Shown here: piece by piece, positions 10,511 to 21,930 of the stretch | Layout: each line of letters starts with the position of its first letter | How positions within the stretch are numbered: position 1 is the first letter of the stretch | Source of the DNA: Gautieria morchelliformis | Taxonomy: Eukaryota > Basidiomycota > Agaricomycetes > Gomphales > Gomphaceae | DNA length: 64,000 bases | NCBI GenBank assembly: GCA_015179125.1 | Contig: WHVA01000134.1 | Location: forward strand, 1 to 64,000 | Direction of reading: 5' to 3' | Made by a program: the position numbers and the translations under genes | Notes under the pieces: model-generated | Told to the model about the DNA's origin: nothing | Seen by the model: only the letters and a program-made list of their open reading frames with translations | Database searches by the model: none

Positions 10511-11710
10511 ATGGTGCGCCCGCAACCCCTCTTCAACTCAGCCGTCGACGAGAACAGTGCGAACAATGCGTTCAACCAGACATTGCTGTCTGAGGAGAAC
10601 GGAGCCTCGGGCGAGGTTATGCCCGAGGATCGACCCGAAGTAGGCACATTGCCAGTTGATGAGACGGGGGCCATCGATATGCGGCAGCCATGGCAGGAAG
10701 GGCCGAATGGCAAAATGGTGAGTCGTTGTGTAGTATCGTCTTTTGCTGTTCGCTGACTTGAGTAGTACAAGCGAATGCTCTTCGCTTACCACCCGACAGA
10801 CTTGAACATATACGGGTACAAGCTCGCTGACGGGGGTCCTCAAGCGTGGCAGCTCGGGGTGAAGCCCGAGGCGAGGTGCGCGCGCTGCGAAGAGTGCGAC
10901 TACACGTGCCTTCGCCAGGTGAGCCTTGACTTCGGCATCGCCGACGGGGGCGCATGCGTGTGGTGCCGGACGCGGTCCCTAGGCGGTAGTATAGCCCTAG
11001 GTCGTCGCAGCAAGGCGAGCCCTGGAAAGGGCCAGGCTAGCACCGGGGGCAAGAAGCGGGCGAGGAGCGAGAGCAGCAAGAACAGAGTGAGGCCGAGGAA
11101 AGAGGCCAAAGTTCGGGACGAGGTTGAGGAGGACGACGACTCAAGCGACTGGGTCGAGCGGAACTTGGAGGCGAGGGTAGAGAGGATGGAAGCGAGGATG
11201 AGCGAGGAGAAGGGTAAGGAGACTGGGAGAGCGAGGCAGAGTGAGGGGAGAGAGGTTGGGGAAGCGAGGCAGAGTGAGGGGAAGGAAGCCGAGCTAGAGG
11301 AAGCCGAGGTAGAGGAAGCCGAGGTAGAGGAAGCCGAGGTGGAGAAAACCGAGGTGGAAGGTCAGATGAAGAAGGACAAGAAGACGAAAAGGTCGGAGCG
11401 AAGTGCGGAGATGAGGGAGTTGATTGTGGCGGTGAGGGATGTGGGACAGAAGGTGGGCGAGGTTGGGGAGAGGGTGTGCGAGTTGTTGGGGGAGTTTAGA
11501 GCGGCGAACGACAGGATGAACAGGGTGGACATAGAGTTCATGAGGATAAGGAGGCAAAGGAACTATTTGAGATGTCTGCAGGACGTGAGAGATTTGGCAG
11601 AGTATGGGGGATATGGGGGTCTAGTGGAGCGAAGTAGTAGTAGTAATGGGGAGCAGTCGGGCGAAGATAGCGAGGAGAGTGAGGAAGAGGATGCGAGGAT
11701 GGTGGAGTAA
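10511..11710 (+). CDS. Antisense accessory gene of element B, Cys-rich coiled-coil protein
   Basis: Two exons: 10511-10717 and 10766-11710, with a 48-bp intron (GTGAGT...GAGTAG) that keeps the frame, giving about 383 residues. The gene lies between the 3' LTR and the integrase and is transcribed opposite to the element. In order: an acidic N-terminal part; a cysteine cluster CARCEECDYTC, then ACVWC about 20 residues later (about residues 105-140), resembling a degenerate zinc-binding module; a basic Lys/Arg stretch; acidic Glu-rich repeats of EAEVE (15-bp DNA repeats at 11283-11360); a coiled-coil-like heptad region; and an acidic Ser/Glu tail. I do not recognise a named family. It could regulate or package the element, or be a captured host gene. 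The coding frame is intact, unlike gag and pol. Confidence 0.7.
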
Positions 11711-11885
11711 TCTACTAATGGAAATAATGGAGTCTTTTCTGGTGTTTTATTGATTTTATGATTCAATTGCGAGGAATTTTTGTTATCTAACTACTGGGGG
11801 TCATGGGGGGTTAAACAGGGAATGGTCATAGAGCAGTCAAAGGTCCTGGCTTGGCCGTGTAAGACTCATGGAAGTCAGTGACCAG

Positions 11886-14800
11886 CTACGAGGCATGATC
11901 AAGCTCGGAAGCGAGGATCCATGAGGTTTCTTCATCGGTACCTTCGTAACCAGTCCACCTAACAAGATAGAGTAACTTGCAGCTTTTACGTCGATTATCG
12001 ATCTTCGAGTCAAGGATTTCGGAAACCTCGAACTCGGGTTCGCCGTCGATAACGACTGGGGGCGGAGGCGGCTGAACTCGGTTCGGGATGGTGTTGGGCG
12101 AGGCTGGTTCGAGCATAGATACGTGGAATACTGGATGGACTGAATGCATGTGTTCTGGAAGTCGAAGGGTGAAAGAGTGAGTACACGCTTGGGAAATGAT
12201 CTCAAAAGGACCCAAGAACTTCTCGGCGAGCTTCTTGGTAGGCCGAGTCGTTCTGAAATACTGTGCCTTTACAAAGGCGAGGGATCCTACTTGGAAATCA
12301 GGAGCAGGCTTGCAGCGAACATCGGCCGAGGCTTGGTAGGTCTTCTGAGCCTTGAGGATGGCGCGGCGAAGTTCTTGGTGAAGCTTGTCCAGGTCAACCA
12401 CGAAGTCTCGAGCTCGTGCCGAGGCGAGGTCGCGCTCGGGGTGAACTGCGAGGTTCGGATGGTAACCCTTATTAGCAAAGAATGGGGAGATGACGGTGGT
12501 TGCGCTAGGCGCATTGTTGTAGGTGAACTCGGCTAGGGGAAGGAGCGAAGCCCAATTGGACTGCTGATAGTTGCAATATATCCTGAGGTACTGTTCCAAG
12601 GTCTGGTTAGCACGCTCGGTTTGACCGTCACCCTCGGGATGATATCCTGAGGTGAAATGCAACCGCATGTCCAAGGCTTTCCCTTGGCAACGCCAGAAGT
12701 GCGAGACGAACTCGGAACCCCTGTCCGAGGTGACGTGCGAGGGGACTCCATGCTTGGAAAAGACATGAAGGATGAAGAGATGAGCGAGCTCTTGTGAGGT
12801 TATCTTGTCTGTGGTTGGAATGAAGATAACCTGCTTAGTGAAGCGGTCAACAATCACTCGGATGGAGGTGAACTCGGATGAAGGGGGAGGCTGCTCAATG
12901 AAATCCATAGAGATGGAATTCCAAGGCTTCTCGGGAACGGGGAGTTGTTTGAGGAGGCCATAGGGCTTGTGACGTTGCGGCTTGATTCGCATACAAGTGG
13001 TGCAAGTCTTGCAATACTCTTTGACAAAGGATCTAATCCCTGGCCAAGTGTAATCTCGTCGGATCAACTCCAAGGTCTTGTTGACCCCGAAGTGTCCCGA
13101 GAGAATGTGGTCGTGCTTGTATTGCAGGATGTGAAGTCGAAGGTCTTGGGTCGCTGGAACATAGGTTAGGTTGTCAAGCTTGAGAAAGCCCTCGGGGTCT
13201 GTGGTCCACCTCGGGTCATTAACCAAGCCGAGGTGCGACTTGGCTATGGGGTCCGAGGGGAGGTTTGCTAGTATGTCAGCTCGGATCTGCTCGGTATCAA
13301 GCAGTGAAGCGGGTTGGAGTACGACGGGAGCGAGGTTAGTAGCTCTAAGGGACGATGCCAGCTGGTGTTGGGTAAACACTGGCCGTAGGTTCTGTGGGTT
13401 TATGGTGGCATAGTCGCTATTCCCCTATTTAAGGTAGACGTCCCATCGTCTAGTGAGAGAGTCAGGCTTCGTTCCGAGGTGACCAGGTCGGAAGCATATG
13501 GCGAGGTTGAACTGGGAAAGGTATTCTGACCACCAAGCTTGTCGATGTGTCAAGAGCTTCGTAGTTGAGAAGTATTTGAGGTTCTTGTGATCAGTGATAA
13601 CGTCGACAGGGTCGCCAGAGCCCTCGAGGTAGTGTCGCCAGCATTGAAACACTTCAAAAATGGCTAGGAGCTCCTTGTCGTGGACATCGTAGTTGAGCTC
13701 GGTAGTGGTGAATGTGCGGGAGTGGAAAGCGACGGGATGAAGTTCACCTTCCGAGGTTCGCAACGATAAGATTGCCGCTAAGGCATAATCTGAAGCATCA
13801 GTCTCTACGATTAGTGGAAGGTCAGGAATCCAGTGGGTAAGGCTAGGATGTAGAGGACAGGAATTATAGGCAGTAGGTATGGACTTGTTGCTCAAAAGAA
13901 TAGACTAGAAATTAATTCACTCTCTCAGTGAATTTAGTTGTCACTGTAAGTATATTATACACTACCTAGAAATTAATTCACTACAGCGGATTTCTAGGTC
14001 AATAAATCGAAAGAACACTAGACTAATTTACTTGCCTCTCTCAGTGAATTTAGTTGTCACTGAGAGAGGGGGCAATCTGTCTCACTGTGCATGTACTACT
14101 ACCCGGCTCTTTAGCGCCCAAGAGCTCGCGCGTCGAAGTCATTTCAGACTCCGCTGGGTGCAGCCGCTTGTGAAAATAGAAATAACAAAATGAAATGGAG
14201 AGGTAGGGAGTGACTGGGAAATTTCGAAAATAACCAGAGAAATGGATGCATGGTACAAGAACAATGTGAGAAGAGATTGGAACACCATACAATAAATCGA
14301 ATATATTATGCTTGATTTTGGTGCAGGAGCATAAATGCACCCAGCGTAGGAGCGGTAGTGAACACCTTCTTCAACAAGTTGAAGGCCTGCTGACAATCCT
14401 CGGAAAAGTTCCAAGGGGTACCCTTGCGGGTGAGTCGGGTGAGAGGAATGGTGATGTCGGAGTAGTTGTGAATGAAACGTCGGTAGAAGTTGGCGAAACC
14501 GAGGAAGGACTGGATGTCGCAAACTTTGCGAGGTTCAGGCCAGTCTTGAATGACCTTTACCTTGTCGTTCGCCATAGTGAGGCCCTTGGGAGAGAGTTTG
14601 TAGCCGAGGAATTCAACCGAGTCGCGATGAAACTCGCATTTGTCTTCTTTGGCGAAGAGGTTGTTGAGTCGCAGTCATCGCAAGACTTCCTTGACATGTT
14701 CAACATGTTTGGAGGGGTCACTGGAGTAGATTAGAATGTCATCCAAGTATACCACCACACAAACGTCCAAAAGGTCGGCGAAAATCTCGTTCATGAATCT

Positions 14801-15946
14801 CTGGAAAGCAGCAGGGCCGTTAGTGAGACCAAATGGCATAACCAACCATTCAAAGGACCCATAGGGAGTCCTGAAGGCGATTTTCCATTCGTCACCTTCG
14901 GACACCCGTATGAGGTGGTAAGCGTGATGAAGGTCTATCTTCGTATAGATGCAAGGATTCTTTGGAGCATCAAGTAAGTCAGCAATCAATGGCAATGGAT
15001 ACCGATCTTTTTTCGAGATCTTGTTTAAACCTCGGAAGTCAACACACAACCGAAGGGAGCCATCTTTTTTGCAAACAAACAATACCGGTGCACCATGAGG
15101 CGAGCGTGAAGGTCGGATGAAACCGATGTTCAAGTGCTTGTCGATGAACTCGCGAAGTGCTGTGAGTTCGGAAGCTGAGAGAGAGTAGATGGGGCCGATA
15201 GGTGGCGAGGTCCCTTCTTCGAGGTTGATTTTGATATTGTGGGGTCGGTGGGGAGCTAGAGTGTCAGCGCGTGCTTTGCTGAACACATCTGCAAATTCGT
15301 GATATACTTCGGGAACATGTTTCTTCACGTTCTCAGAAAGCTTGGAAGAGCTTTCTCCCGATGTTGCCCCTCTGGCGAGGAGTTCAGGCGAAGCCAGATT
15401 GAGCTGAAACACTTCGGACCCTTCCAATATAGACGTGCGCATGAAAGCAGGTGCATTGATTAGGGAAATGAGCGGTGCTTGCAACTTCAGAGGCGAGTTC
15501 TGAGGCGAGGTCGAAGGCAGGGGCGAAGATGCCGTAGGTGAGGTCGAAGTCGTAGCCGAGGCTGAGCGGCCTGATGTCGCCGTGGTCGCTGGAGTCGTCG
15601 TTAGGTCGATGGTCTTGAAAGTAATACTGCCCAATACCCAGTCAATCGACGGATTGTAGCGGGTGAGCCAGTTGTGGCCAAGTACCACCGGGCAACTCGA
15701 GTCGAGCGAGGTTACGTAGAAGGTAACCCATTGTTGTTCGCCAGTCGGAACGCAAATACAGAGGTCTAGAGCTTGGGTAATGGTAGTGTTAGTACTACCG
15801 TCAAATAGTTTCAAAGGTATAGGGGAGACAGGATAAGCAAGGATAGACTACTTCTGGACAAATCTGGATTCAATAAAACAATCTGAGGACCCGCAGTCAA
15901 CTAATGCAACAAAAGCAACGTTGGGGAGCGAAGGCGAGGTTAGATC
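11886..15946 (-). pseudogene. Element B Pol polyprotein (PR-RT-RH-IN-chromodomain)
   Basis: Protease with DCGSSDCFIESRFVQ (about 15920-15850), then LGHNWLTRYNPSIDW. RT has GFIRPSRSPHGAPVLFVCKK and an intact YLDDILIYS (about 14757-14723). RNase [34 protein letters not shown]. Integrase (13379-11886) has the zinc motif with CKTCTTC, catalytic D in ISMDFIEQ, D in TSDRGSEF and E in GQTERANQ. The C-terminal chromodomain reads EFEVSEILDSKID then LLYLVRWTGYEG; such domains direct integration to marked heterochromatin. Breaks: TAG at about 15847, a frame change near 14680, a TAG between RNase H and integrase at about 13423, and a solo LTR at 13849-14346. Catalytic residues are all present. Confidence 0.92.
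13849..14346. repeat. Solo LTR, family G, copy 1 (inside element B pol)
   Basis: 498 bp beginning TGTAGAGGACAGG and flanked by TAGGA at 13844-13848 and 14347-14351. It splits the RT/RNase H connection of element B; removing it with one TAGGA rejoins FTTAPTL to [10 protein letters not shown] second copy is at 57172-57668. Internally it carries CTCAGTGAATTTAGTTGTCA twice, each followed by inverted CACTGAGAG-type sequence. The last bases (CAGCG) differ from the CAACA end of copy 2. Confidence 0.88.
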
Positions 15947-16050
15947 TACATTAAGGGAATCTTTGGACAATGAATGAGAAGCGGCGCTGAGTCTGAGCAC
16001 ACGGGTGAGGTTACTGCAATCCTCGGATCGTGTGGTTCCGAGGTTGCTAC

Positions 16051-17279
16051 CTATTTTTTCATCTCCGTAATGGAGGCCGAAGTTCCCTCGTTAGGGGTCT
16101 TCACTGCCCGACCTTTAGAACCGCTACCGTTGGTAGACTTGTTCTTTGGGAAGTCCTTGACGATGTGGCCTTTGGTGCCACAAAGCAGACAAAGGCCCTG
16201 GTCGACCCGACGTTGGCACTCCTCGGGAAGGAGTTTGCCATCCTTCCCGAGCTTATTCGAAATGTCGGGCTGGCTCTTGTTGTTCGAAGAGTTGTTGTTG
16301 GAACCCTTGCCGTTGTTGTTAGTCTTGTTGCGGTTCTTATTGTTATTAGAACCGCTGGACGACTGGTTGTTGTTAGTGGCATTGCTGCTGGACTGATTAG
16401 CAGTGCGTGCAGGCTGGGAGCTACGACCATTGATCATGGTGTCATATTTCTTACGCTCCCAGTAACGGCTGTCCCATTCCAGCACGAAGTTCCTAAGCTC
16501 GGCGAGGCTGCGGAATCGAGGGAAGTGAAGTAAGTCGTCCTTGATTCTTTTGGCCAAGCCCTTGTAGGCGAAGTGTCAGAGGCCGCATCGTTCCACTGAG
16601 TCCGAGTCGAAGCTCGGGCGAAGTCGATAAAGAATCGCGCGGCCTTGTGGTGCTCTTTCATAACGATCTTCTCGAGGTCAATCTCACCTTGGGCAGCGTT
16701 GTCGTATGGGCCGAAGTTGAGCTCGAGCTCGGCCTTGAATCTGTCCCAGTCCTCGAGCCAATCTGGCTCGGGTTGGACTTCGCCGAGGATCGCCGGCTCA
16801 AAATACTGTAGAGCTGAGCCGGACAGGTAAGAAATAGCATACTGCACCTTCGAGGCCCCAGTCTTGAACGCTGTTGGACGATCTCAGAAGTTGAGTACGC
16901 AGTGAAGGAAGATGTTGCGAAGCTTGGCCTGGTCAGTACCGTCATAACTATCCAGTTCCTTGACCTTGGCTCGTGCTTTGGACTCGCGAGGTTTCGTGAG
17001 TTTGATGAACACTCGACGCATAAGCTCGTTGTCCTCGAGGTCACCGAGGTCCTCCGGCGGCAGGGTGGGGAGGTCCTGATCTTTGTCAGAACCTCCAGAG
17101 CCATCACCTGGATCACCTGAAGGGTCACCGGGGTCAGCCCTACCTTTGCCTTTGTTACTAGGCTCGGCGGGGTCTGGGAGGGGTATCCCCAGGGACGGTG
17201 GTGAATCGTCGGGGGCTTCCGAGAAACGTAGTTGTTCTGATATACCCCGAAGGGTGCGAGAGCGAGTTATCATGGACAT
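16051..17279 (-). pseudogene. Element B Gag
   Basis: Starts at ATG 17279 (MSMITRSRTLRGISEQ); an acidic Pro/Gly-rich N-terminus is followed by a capsid-like region (AISYLSGSALQYFEPAILG, about 16840-16790, and LNFGPYDNAAQGEIDLEKIV) and a CCHC zinc knuckle LCLLCGTKGHIVKDFP (about 16195-16140) in which the last cysteine is replaced by F. An Asn/Ser-rich low-complexity linker precedes the knuckle. Frame changes near 16880 and 16580 break it. Gag would form the particle that packages element RNA. Confidence 0.85.
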
Positions 17280-17309
17280 AGTGAAGAAAAGGGATACGTA
17301 GGGTGTAAG

Positions 17310-17321
17310 CAGTCTGAAAAT
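17310..17321 (-). promoter_or_regulatory. Self-complementary primer-binding site of element B
   Basis: Directly inside the 5' LTR, the minus-strand sequence ATTTTCAGACTG is the exact reverse complement of a 12-mer in the 3' LTR (10027-10038) located about 32 bp after a TATA box, at the predicted RNA 5' end. It is not preceded by the TGG typical of tRNA-primed sites. The pattern matches the self-priming mode known from Tf1 and relatives. Confidence 0.65.
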
Positions 17322-17323
17322 AC

Positions 17324-17872
17324 TGTTACAATATGATCCGTCGTAAGGTTGACCGAGGTCGGGAGCGAAACCCGAGGTACAGTCCAAGGTTACAGGGCAG
17401 GTTTGGATGGGGAGGTCGGAGAGGGACTAGGCTTCAGCTTATGTGCTGCGCCGACCCTACGCACGAGTCTCAACTTCGGAGGCAAATGAATAAGAGGCGA
17501 GGTTTGGCTTAAGAGGCGAGGCTTAGAAACTAGCTAGGGATCGAAGTTATACGATAGTTGATTTTCACACTGAGGAGCAGGAATGCATACAGGAGGGTTT
17601 ATATACAGGGAGAGGGTACAAGTCATTGGTGAACATATTAGTGGAGATCAGGGCGAGGTCAGGGCGAGGTAATATATGAATGATGCGTGATGGAGCGGAA
17701 TCAGTAACTAAGGGGATACGGGCATGGGATCAAGGTCGGATATGAGCTCTAGCTCTAGCTCGGGCTCGGGCGCAGGATAAGAATCATATGTGCTTGGGCA
17801 CGAGTATCACAAGGCTCCGGCTCGGAAGAAAGTTATACCGGTAAGTAACCGGCCAAAGGCCGGGTTCTTACA
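17324..17872 (-). repeat. Element B 5' LTR
   Basis: 549 bp, same ends as the left LTR. It contains an extra 18-bp duplication (TTTGGCTTAAGAGGCGAG, about 17494-17513) that is also in the solo copy at 52496-53052. At the presumed R start it reads ATTTTCACACTG (17561-17572), one base away from the perfect primer complement kept in the 3' LTR. Confidence 0.92.
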
Positions 17873-17877
17873 ACAAG

Positions 17878-19514
17878 CAACGAAAAAGGTCAAAGAACCT
17901 CCAGAGGAACTGTCACCTGACATAGCGGGAATTCAGGGCAAAGGTCAGTTTATATATAATGATGCTATTTCAAGCTCACCAGTTATTTAGAATGTGTTCA
18001 AACTACTAGCACTTTTTGACCGAAACGTCAGGCAGCAAAAAAAGTAACTTTTGAAGACTTAGAATCTGAGTCAGGGTCTTCATATGAGGGAGAGACCCAG
18101 CCGGCTCAAAGTGCATCCGAGTCCGAAGCTGAGCCCAACGACCCTACTCGAGACTCAGAGTCTGAAGAGTTAGTAGAGGTGGCAGTTCCCAAACAGGTAA
18201 AGGATATTGATGAACCTGGTATGCCATCATATTTTTCATTTATAATTTGTTGCTCATTTCACGGCCTAGTAATTATCTTGCATGTTCCGGACGGCACTGA
18301 AGCTGAAGGGTTTGTTGAGCGTGTGAAGCTTCCTGCCAATGTCAGTTACAAGAAGGTCGAGGAACATATCTTCAAAGCGATAGGGTGCTATCAAACAGTG
18401 AAAAAGATGCTGCACCTAGCTTACCGGCTCAAAGGTGTGCGAGATAAACACCTTTCGAAACTGGCAAAAGAAGAGGACTGGGACAGCCTCAAGGATGATG
18501 TGAAGGGCGCACAGGCAAGGAAGAAAAAGGGCTATGCCAGTGGCATGGAAGTAGACATCGTTCTGGATGAAAGTGTATGTGTGCATGTGACTTCGCACGG
18601 CAGCCGCATCTGATATTATAAGAATTATAGTACATCGCATCGCTTCGGCATACACTTTCCAGGAAAAGGGACAAAACTGTGACAAATGCAGCTGGCAGGG
18701 GCAAAAATAAGAAAGCTCGTATTCAGGACTTGAACACTGATTCTGACACTGAAGGATCTGAGATCGAAGAGCATGGCCTACCGACAAAACGGGAAAGGGA
18801 TTTCATGGAGGCGTTTAAGGCAGAGTATTCAAACTGTGGCAAACCGGCATGTGCTTCAAAAGTCTGCAAACTGAATAATAACAGAGAGCACACACATTTA
18901 TCATGGTGCCAACTCCAGTCCTGGGTAACAGCCTTGGTGAGTACAACCTTTGCATTTATATGTATTACTCGCTGCTAATAATGCGACTTTAGGTTTCTAA
19001 CATTCACGGGGTCACTCTGAAAGTTCCTCCAAACAACACTCACTTCGAAGATTTCCATTATCGCAAAGACTCCATTCAAAAAGAGAAGACCAATGAAGGG
19101 TCAACGGCGAACCTGCCCGGCGCTGCATTGGGTCTTCAAGGATCATTTCCTATGATGATGTTCCCACCAATTGACTATCAAATGTTTTCTCAGAACATGG
19201 TCCTGAACCGCCCTGTTACTCCAGTCAATCCTGACAAGAGACCGGAACAGATGACCCCTGCGACTCCCGGTAACATCGCTTACCCAAGCATCAAAGAGTT
19301 TCTTGACAATGTCCGTAATTGGCCTGAGGCTAGGGGGCAGAACATTGACGAATTTAAAGGTAAATTTGAAGCAAACAACGTTTACTTCCTAAATGAACTG
19401 AAGGAGGTGACAGCTGATGTGCTCATGGCCAACATCGGGATGTCATGGGGTGATGCGAATTTCATCAAAGGAGCGGCTAGAAAGGCTATAAGGAAGCTTG
19501 CTAAGAAGGTGTGA
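17878..19514 (+). pseudogene. Host gene with SAM-like C-terminus, 3' part (5' exon at 9718-9807)
   Basis: Best exon model: 17878-17943, 18036-18218, 18270-18572, 18669-18936, 18993-19514, all with GT-AG introns that preserve frame (the 18573-18668 intron needs an AAAG acceptor). The protein has an acidic Ser/Glu N-terminal region, a globular block (VIILHVPDGTEAEGF, FKAIGCYQTVKKML), a Cys-containing block (YSNCGKPACASKVCK, HLSWCQLQSWV), a Pro-rich linker, and a C-terminal helix bundle (YPSIKEFLDNVRNW ... GMSWGDANFIKGAARKAI) that looks like a SAM-type protein interaction domain. The specific function is unknown. The exons after the insertion are intact, so inactivation came only from element B and is likely recent. 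Confidence 0.7.
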
Positions 19515-20144
19515 GAGGGAGGGAGGCAAGAAGAATTATGCCAGTAGGACACAATAATTAGATTTACTATATGCATCAAAAAGAACAATTTAGAGAATTA
19601 TGCATATTTGAGATCAGCGGCCTTAGTACCGTCTGAGGCAGCGCATGGCACATTATTGGTATTTAACCTTGAGGCCGCTACCACCAACACACCGCAAGCA
19701 AGTAGATGGTTCACTTGTCACATGACTTGTCCGCATGTTGACAACAGCTCTGCCTCTCAGACTCGCACAACATAGTTCTTTACTTGTTGTCTGCCTTTAA
19801 TTCTTGATATTTGTTATTCCAGATGCCATCAACAGCGCCCCAATCTCTCAAGCTTCCGTTGATGACGAGCACACCATATAGCGTCAGTTCCAGTAAATCT
19901 CATGAATCATACATTCGGACCCAGGATGATTTGAAAAAGCTGATGAAGGGCGATTTCTCCGGTGCGATATTCGAGAGTAATTATCTGCTTGAAGAGCGCT
20001 GTCGGGCGAATCAAAAAATTGTCGATGCTGTCCTATCCAAACTGAAACCTGGCGTGTTCTGGGACAGCCCAACCGACACTTTCAAGGAATGGGCCAGCCG
20101 CACTTGTCCAGAAAGTGCTCATTATGCACGGTTGGAGTGGTTAC

Positions 20145-20571
20145 TGTCAGGGGACACCCTGTTTGCCATTTCCAGTTCCGACACCACACCCAGTTCCGAC
20201 TCCATGTCCGGCTCCGCTTCCAGTTTCGATTCCATCTCCGCCTCCGCTTTCGGAAATGATTCCGCTTCTGGGAGAACTTCCACCAGTTCTGTTTGCCTTG
20301 CCAGTTCCACTCCAATTTCCGACTTCCACTCTTGGAACAGTGTCAGCAATCAAGCGACTCGCATAATAGGTGGCATCAAGGGTTGAACAAGGGTCAGGGA
20401 GGCCAGGAGGATGCAGGGTTGATGGTGGGTGCCAAGTGTTGTCCCTGGCTGCGCAGCGTAGTATAATACGGGCTCGCTGACATTGGGGGTCCTTAGACTT
20501 TTCTCTTTGGATTTCCCCTTGTCAGTTGTGTGGTAGTGTGATCTCCACAACTAGCCAGGGTTGCCCTTACA
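20145..20571 (+). repeat. Element C 5' LTR
   Basis: 427 bp, TG...CA ends. The TTCCGA-rich first half (repeated Ser codons in translation) is low-complexity DNA with many CCAGTTCC / TTCCGACTCC units. AGTATAATACGG near 20457-20468 is a candidate TATA element for the plus strand. An inverted copy lies at 43448-43919. Confidence 0.93.
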
Positions 20572-20758
20572 GCAGAAAGGTCTCTCCCCTAGAAGACCGG
20601 TGGTCGTACTGCGCATTGCATTCGCCATAGGTGCGTTCGGAATTGGAGACAGCGACTCGGAGATCGCAACATCTTCCGCGCACACGGTATACGACAGCCC
20701 CTCTTCTTATGTCGAGCTCCCAACCCCGGGAATCCCGTCCCATATTTCCCCTTCTGAC

Positions 20759-21930
20759 ATGGATCCAGATGATCGCCTTCGGAATATGGAGGAGGAATTG
20801 ACGCGGAACCGGATGAAGACCAACGCGATTGAAACAGCCTTACAAACGATTTTGGCTAAGTTAGATATTCCACAAGGTGGTGGAAATGCAATGCTGGATG
20901 AGCCGGATTTGGGAAAAGTGGAACTGGCAGAAGAGAGGATGTCCACGAAGTTAGCAAAGGTCAAAGCCGCAACTCCGGCGGACTTTGACGGAGATCGGGA
21001 GAAGGGACATGCATTCTTCAACACATGCAGCATCTACTTCGCAATTGTCGGAGACCTCTTTCCAAACGACCAGGCTCGGATTCACTGGGCATTGTCCTTT
21101 TTCAAGTGGCATTGCGCAGCCCGTTTTGCAAACAAGGTGATCCGACATGAAGCAAAGGGCAAGGGGAACTACTTCCGGGACAGGGATGCCTTCGAGAAAA
21201 CATTTTCCGACCAGTTCTGCCCGAAAAATGAGCAGCTCACAGCCCTTCCGAAGCTTGAGGGGACCAGCTGGTACCAGGCCAAGGATCCGGTCGATGACTA
21301 CATTTATCGCTTCCAGGAGCTCCTCGACCTTGCAGAGTATGACGACGACAAGACGATCGTCATCACATTCCGACGAGGGCTTGATCCGACACTCCAGAAC
21401 CAAGTTGCGCTGCTTGGAGATGGAGCTCCGGATTTCGATGACCCGGAAGGGTGGTACCAAGCTGCGCGGAGGGTGTCCCGAAATAGGGAAGCAAACGAGG
21501 CCTGTGTGGAGACAAACCGGAACATGACACGCAGTTCCGCTCGTCCTACTCCGACCGTGCCAAAACCCGGAAGTGCATTCATTCCCACACGGAAAATACT
21601 TCCTACGGTTGTTCCGCCTGCTCCTATTAGGAACCCTAGCCCCCTTCCCTCGAAGAGTGGCCCTGCCCTGATGGATGTTGACCGCATGCGTGGAAAAGGC
21701 ACGGAACCATCACCTGCTTCCGATGCCGACAACCAGGCCACTATGCCCGCGAGTGCCCCCAAGCCTTTGACATCCGGCTTATGACCACAGAGGAGAAACT
21801 TGAGCTCCTTCCAGAGTTCCTCGCACTTGCAGACATAAGCGGAGTGCCCACTGCGGAAGGAATTTCCGAAAATGTGGAACAGGGTGCATTGGAAGTGGAA
21901 GATGCGTCGGATTTTGTGACGCGCAGCGGG
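20759..21930 (+). pseudogene. Element C Gag with CCHC knuckle
   Basis: Starts probably at ATG 20759 (MDPDDRLRNMEEELTRNRMK), a coiled-coil-like helix, followed by capsid (ATPADFDGDREKGHAFFNTC, FFKWHCAARFANKV, YRFQELLDLAEYDD, FRRGLDPTLQNQVALL), typical of Ty3/gypsy retrotransposon Gag. The zinc knuckle CFRCRQPGHYAREC (about 21712-21753) is in another frame because of a one-base indel near 21705. The frame then continues to a stop at about 21931. Confidence 0.88.

Larger units (their letters stand above)
9808..17872 (-). mobile_element. Chromovirus (Ty3/gypsy) element B, full length
   Basis: Two LTRs (9808-10338 and 17324-17872) start TGTTAC and end TTACA on the plus strand. They are flanked by ACGAG (9803-9807) and ACAAG (17873-17877), a 5-bp target duplication with one change. 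The internal region on the minus strand codes gag, protease, RT, RNase H, integrase and chromodomain in that order. A purine tract (AAGGAGGGGATAC on the minus strand, 10351-10339) abuts the 3' LTR. A plus-strand accessory gene lies between integrase and 3' LTR, and a 498-bp solo LTR interrupts pol. Long frames remain open, so it is comparatively young though broken. Confidence 0.93.

Noticed and set aside
11294..11557. Minus-strand Leu/Gly/Phe-rich repeat ORF
   Set aside because: Antisense shadow of the EAEVE repeats in the accessory gene.
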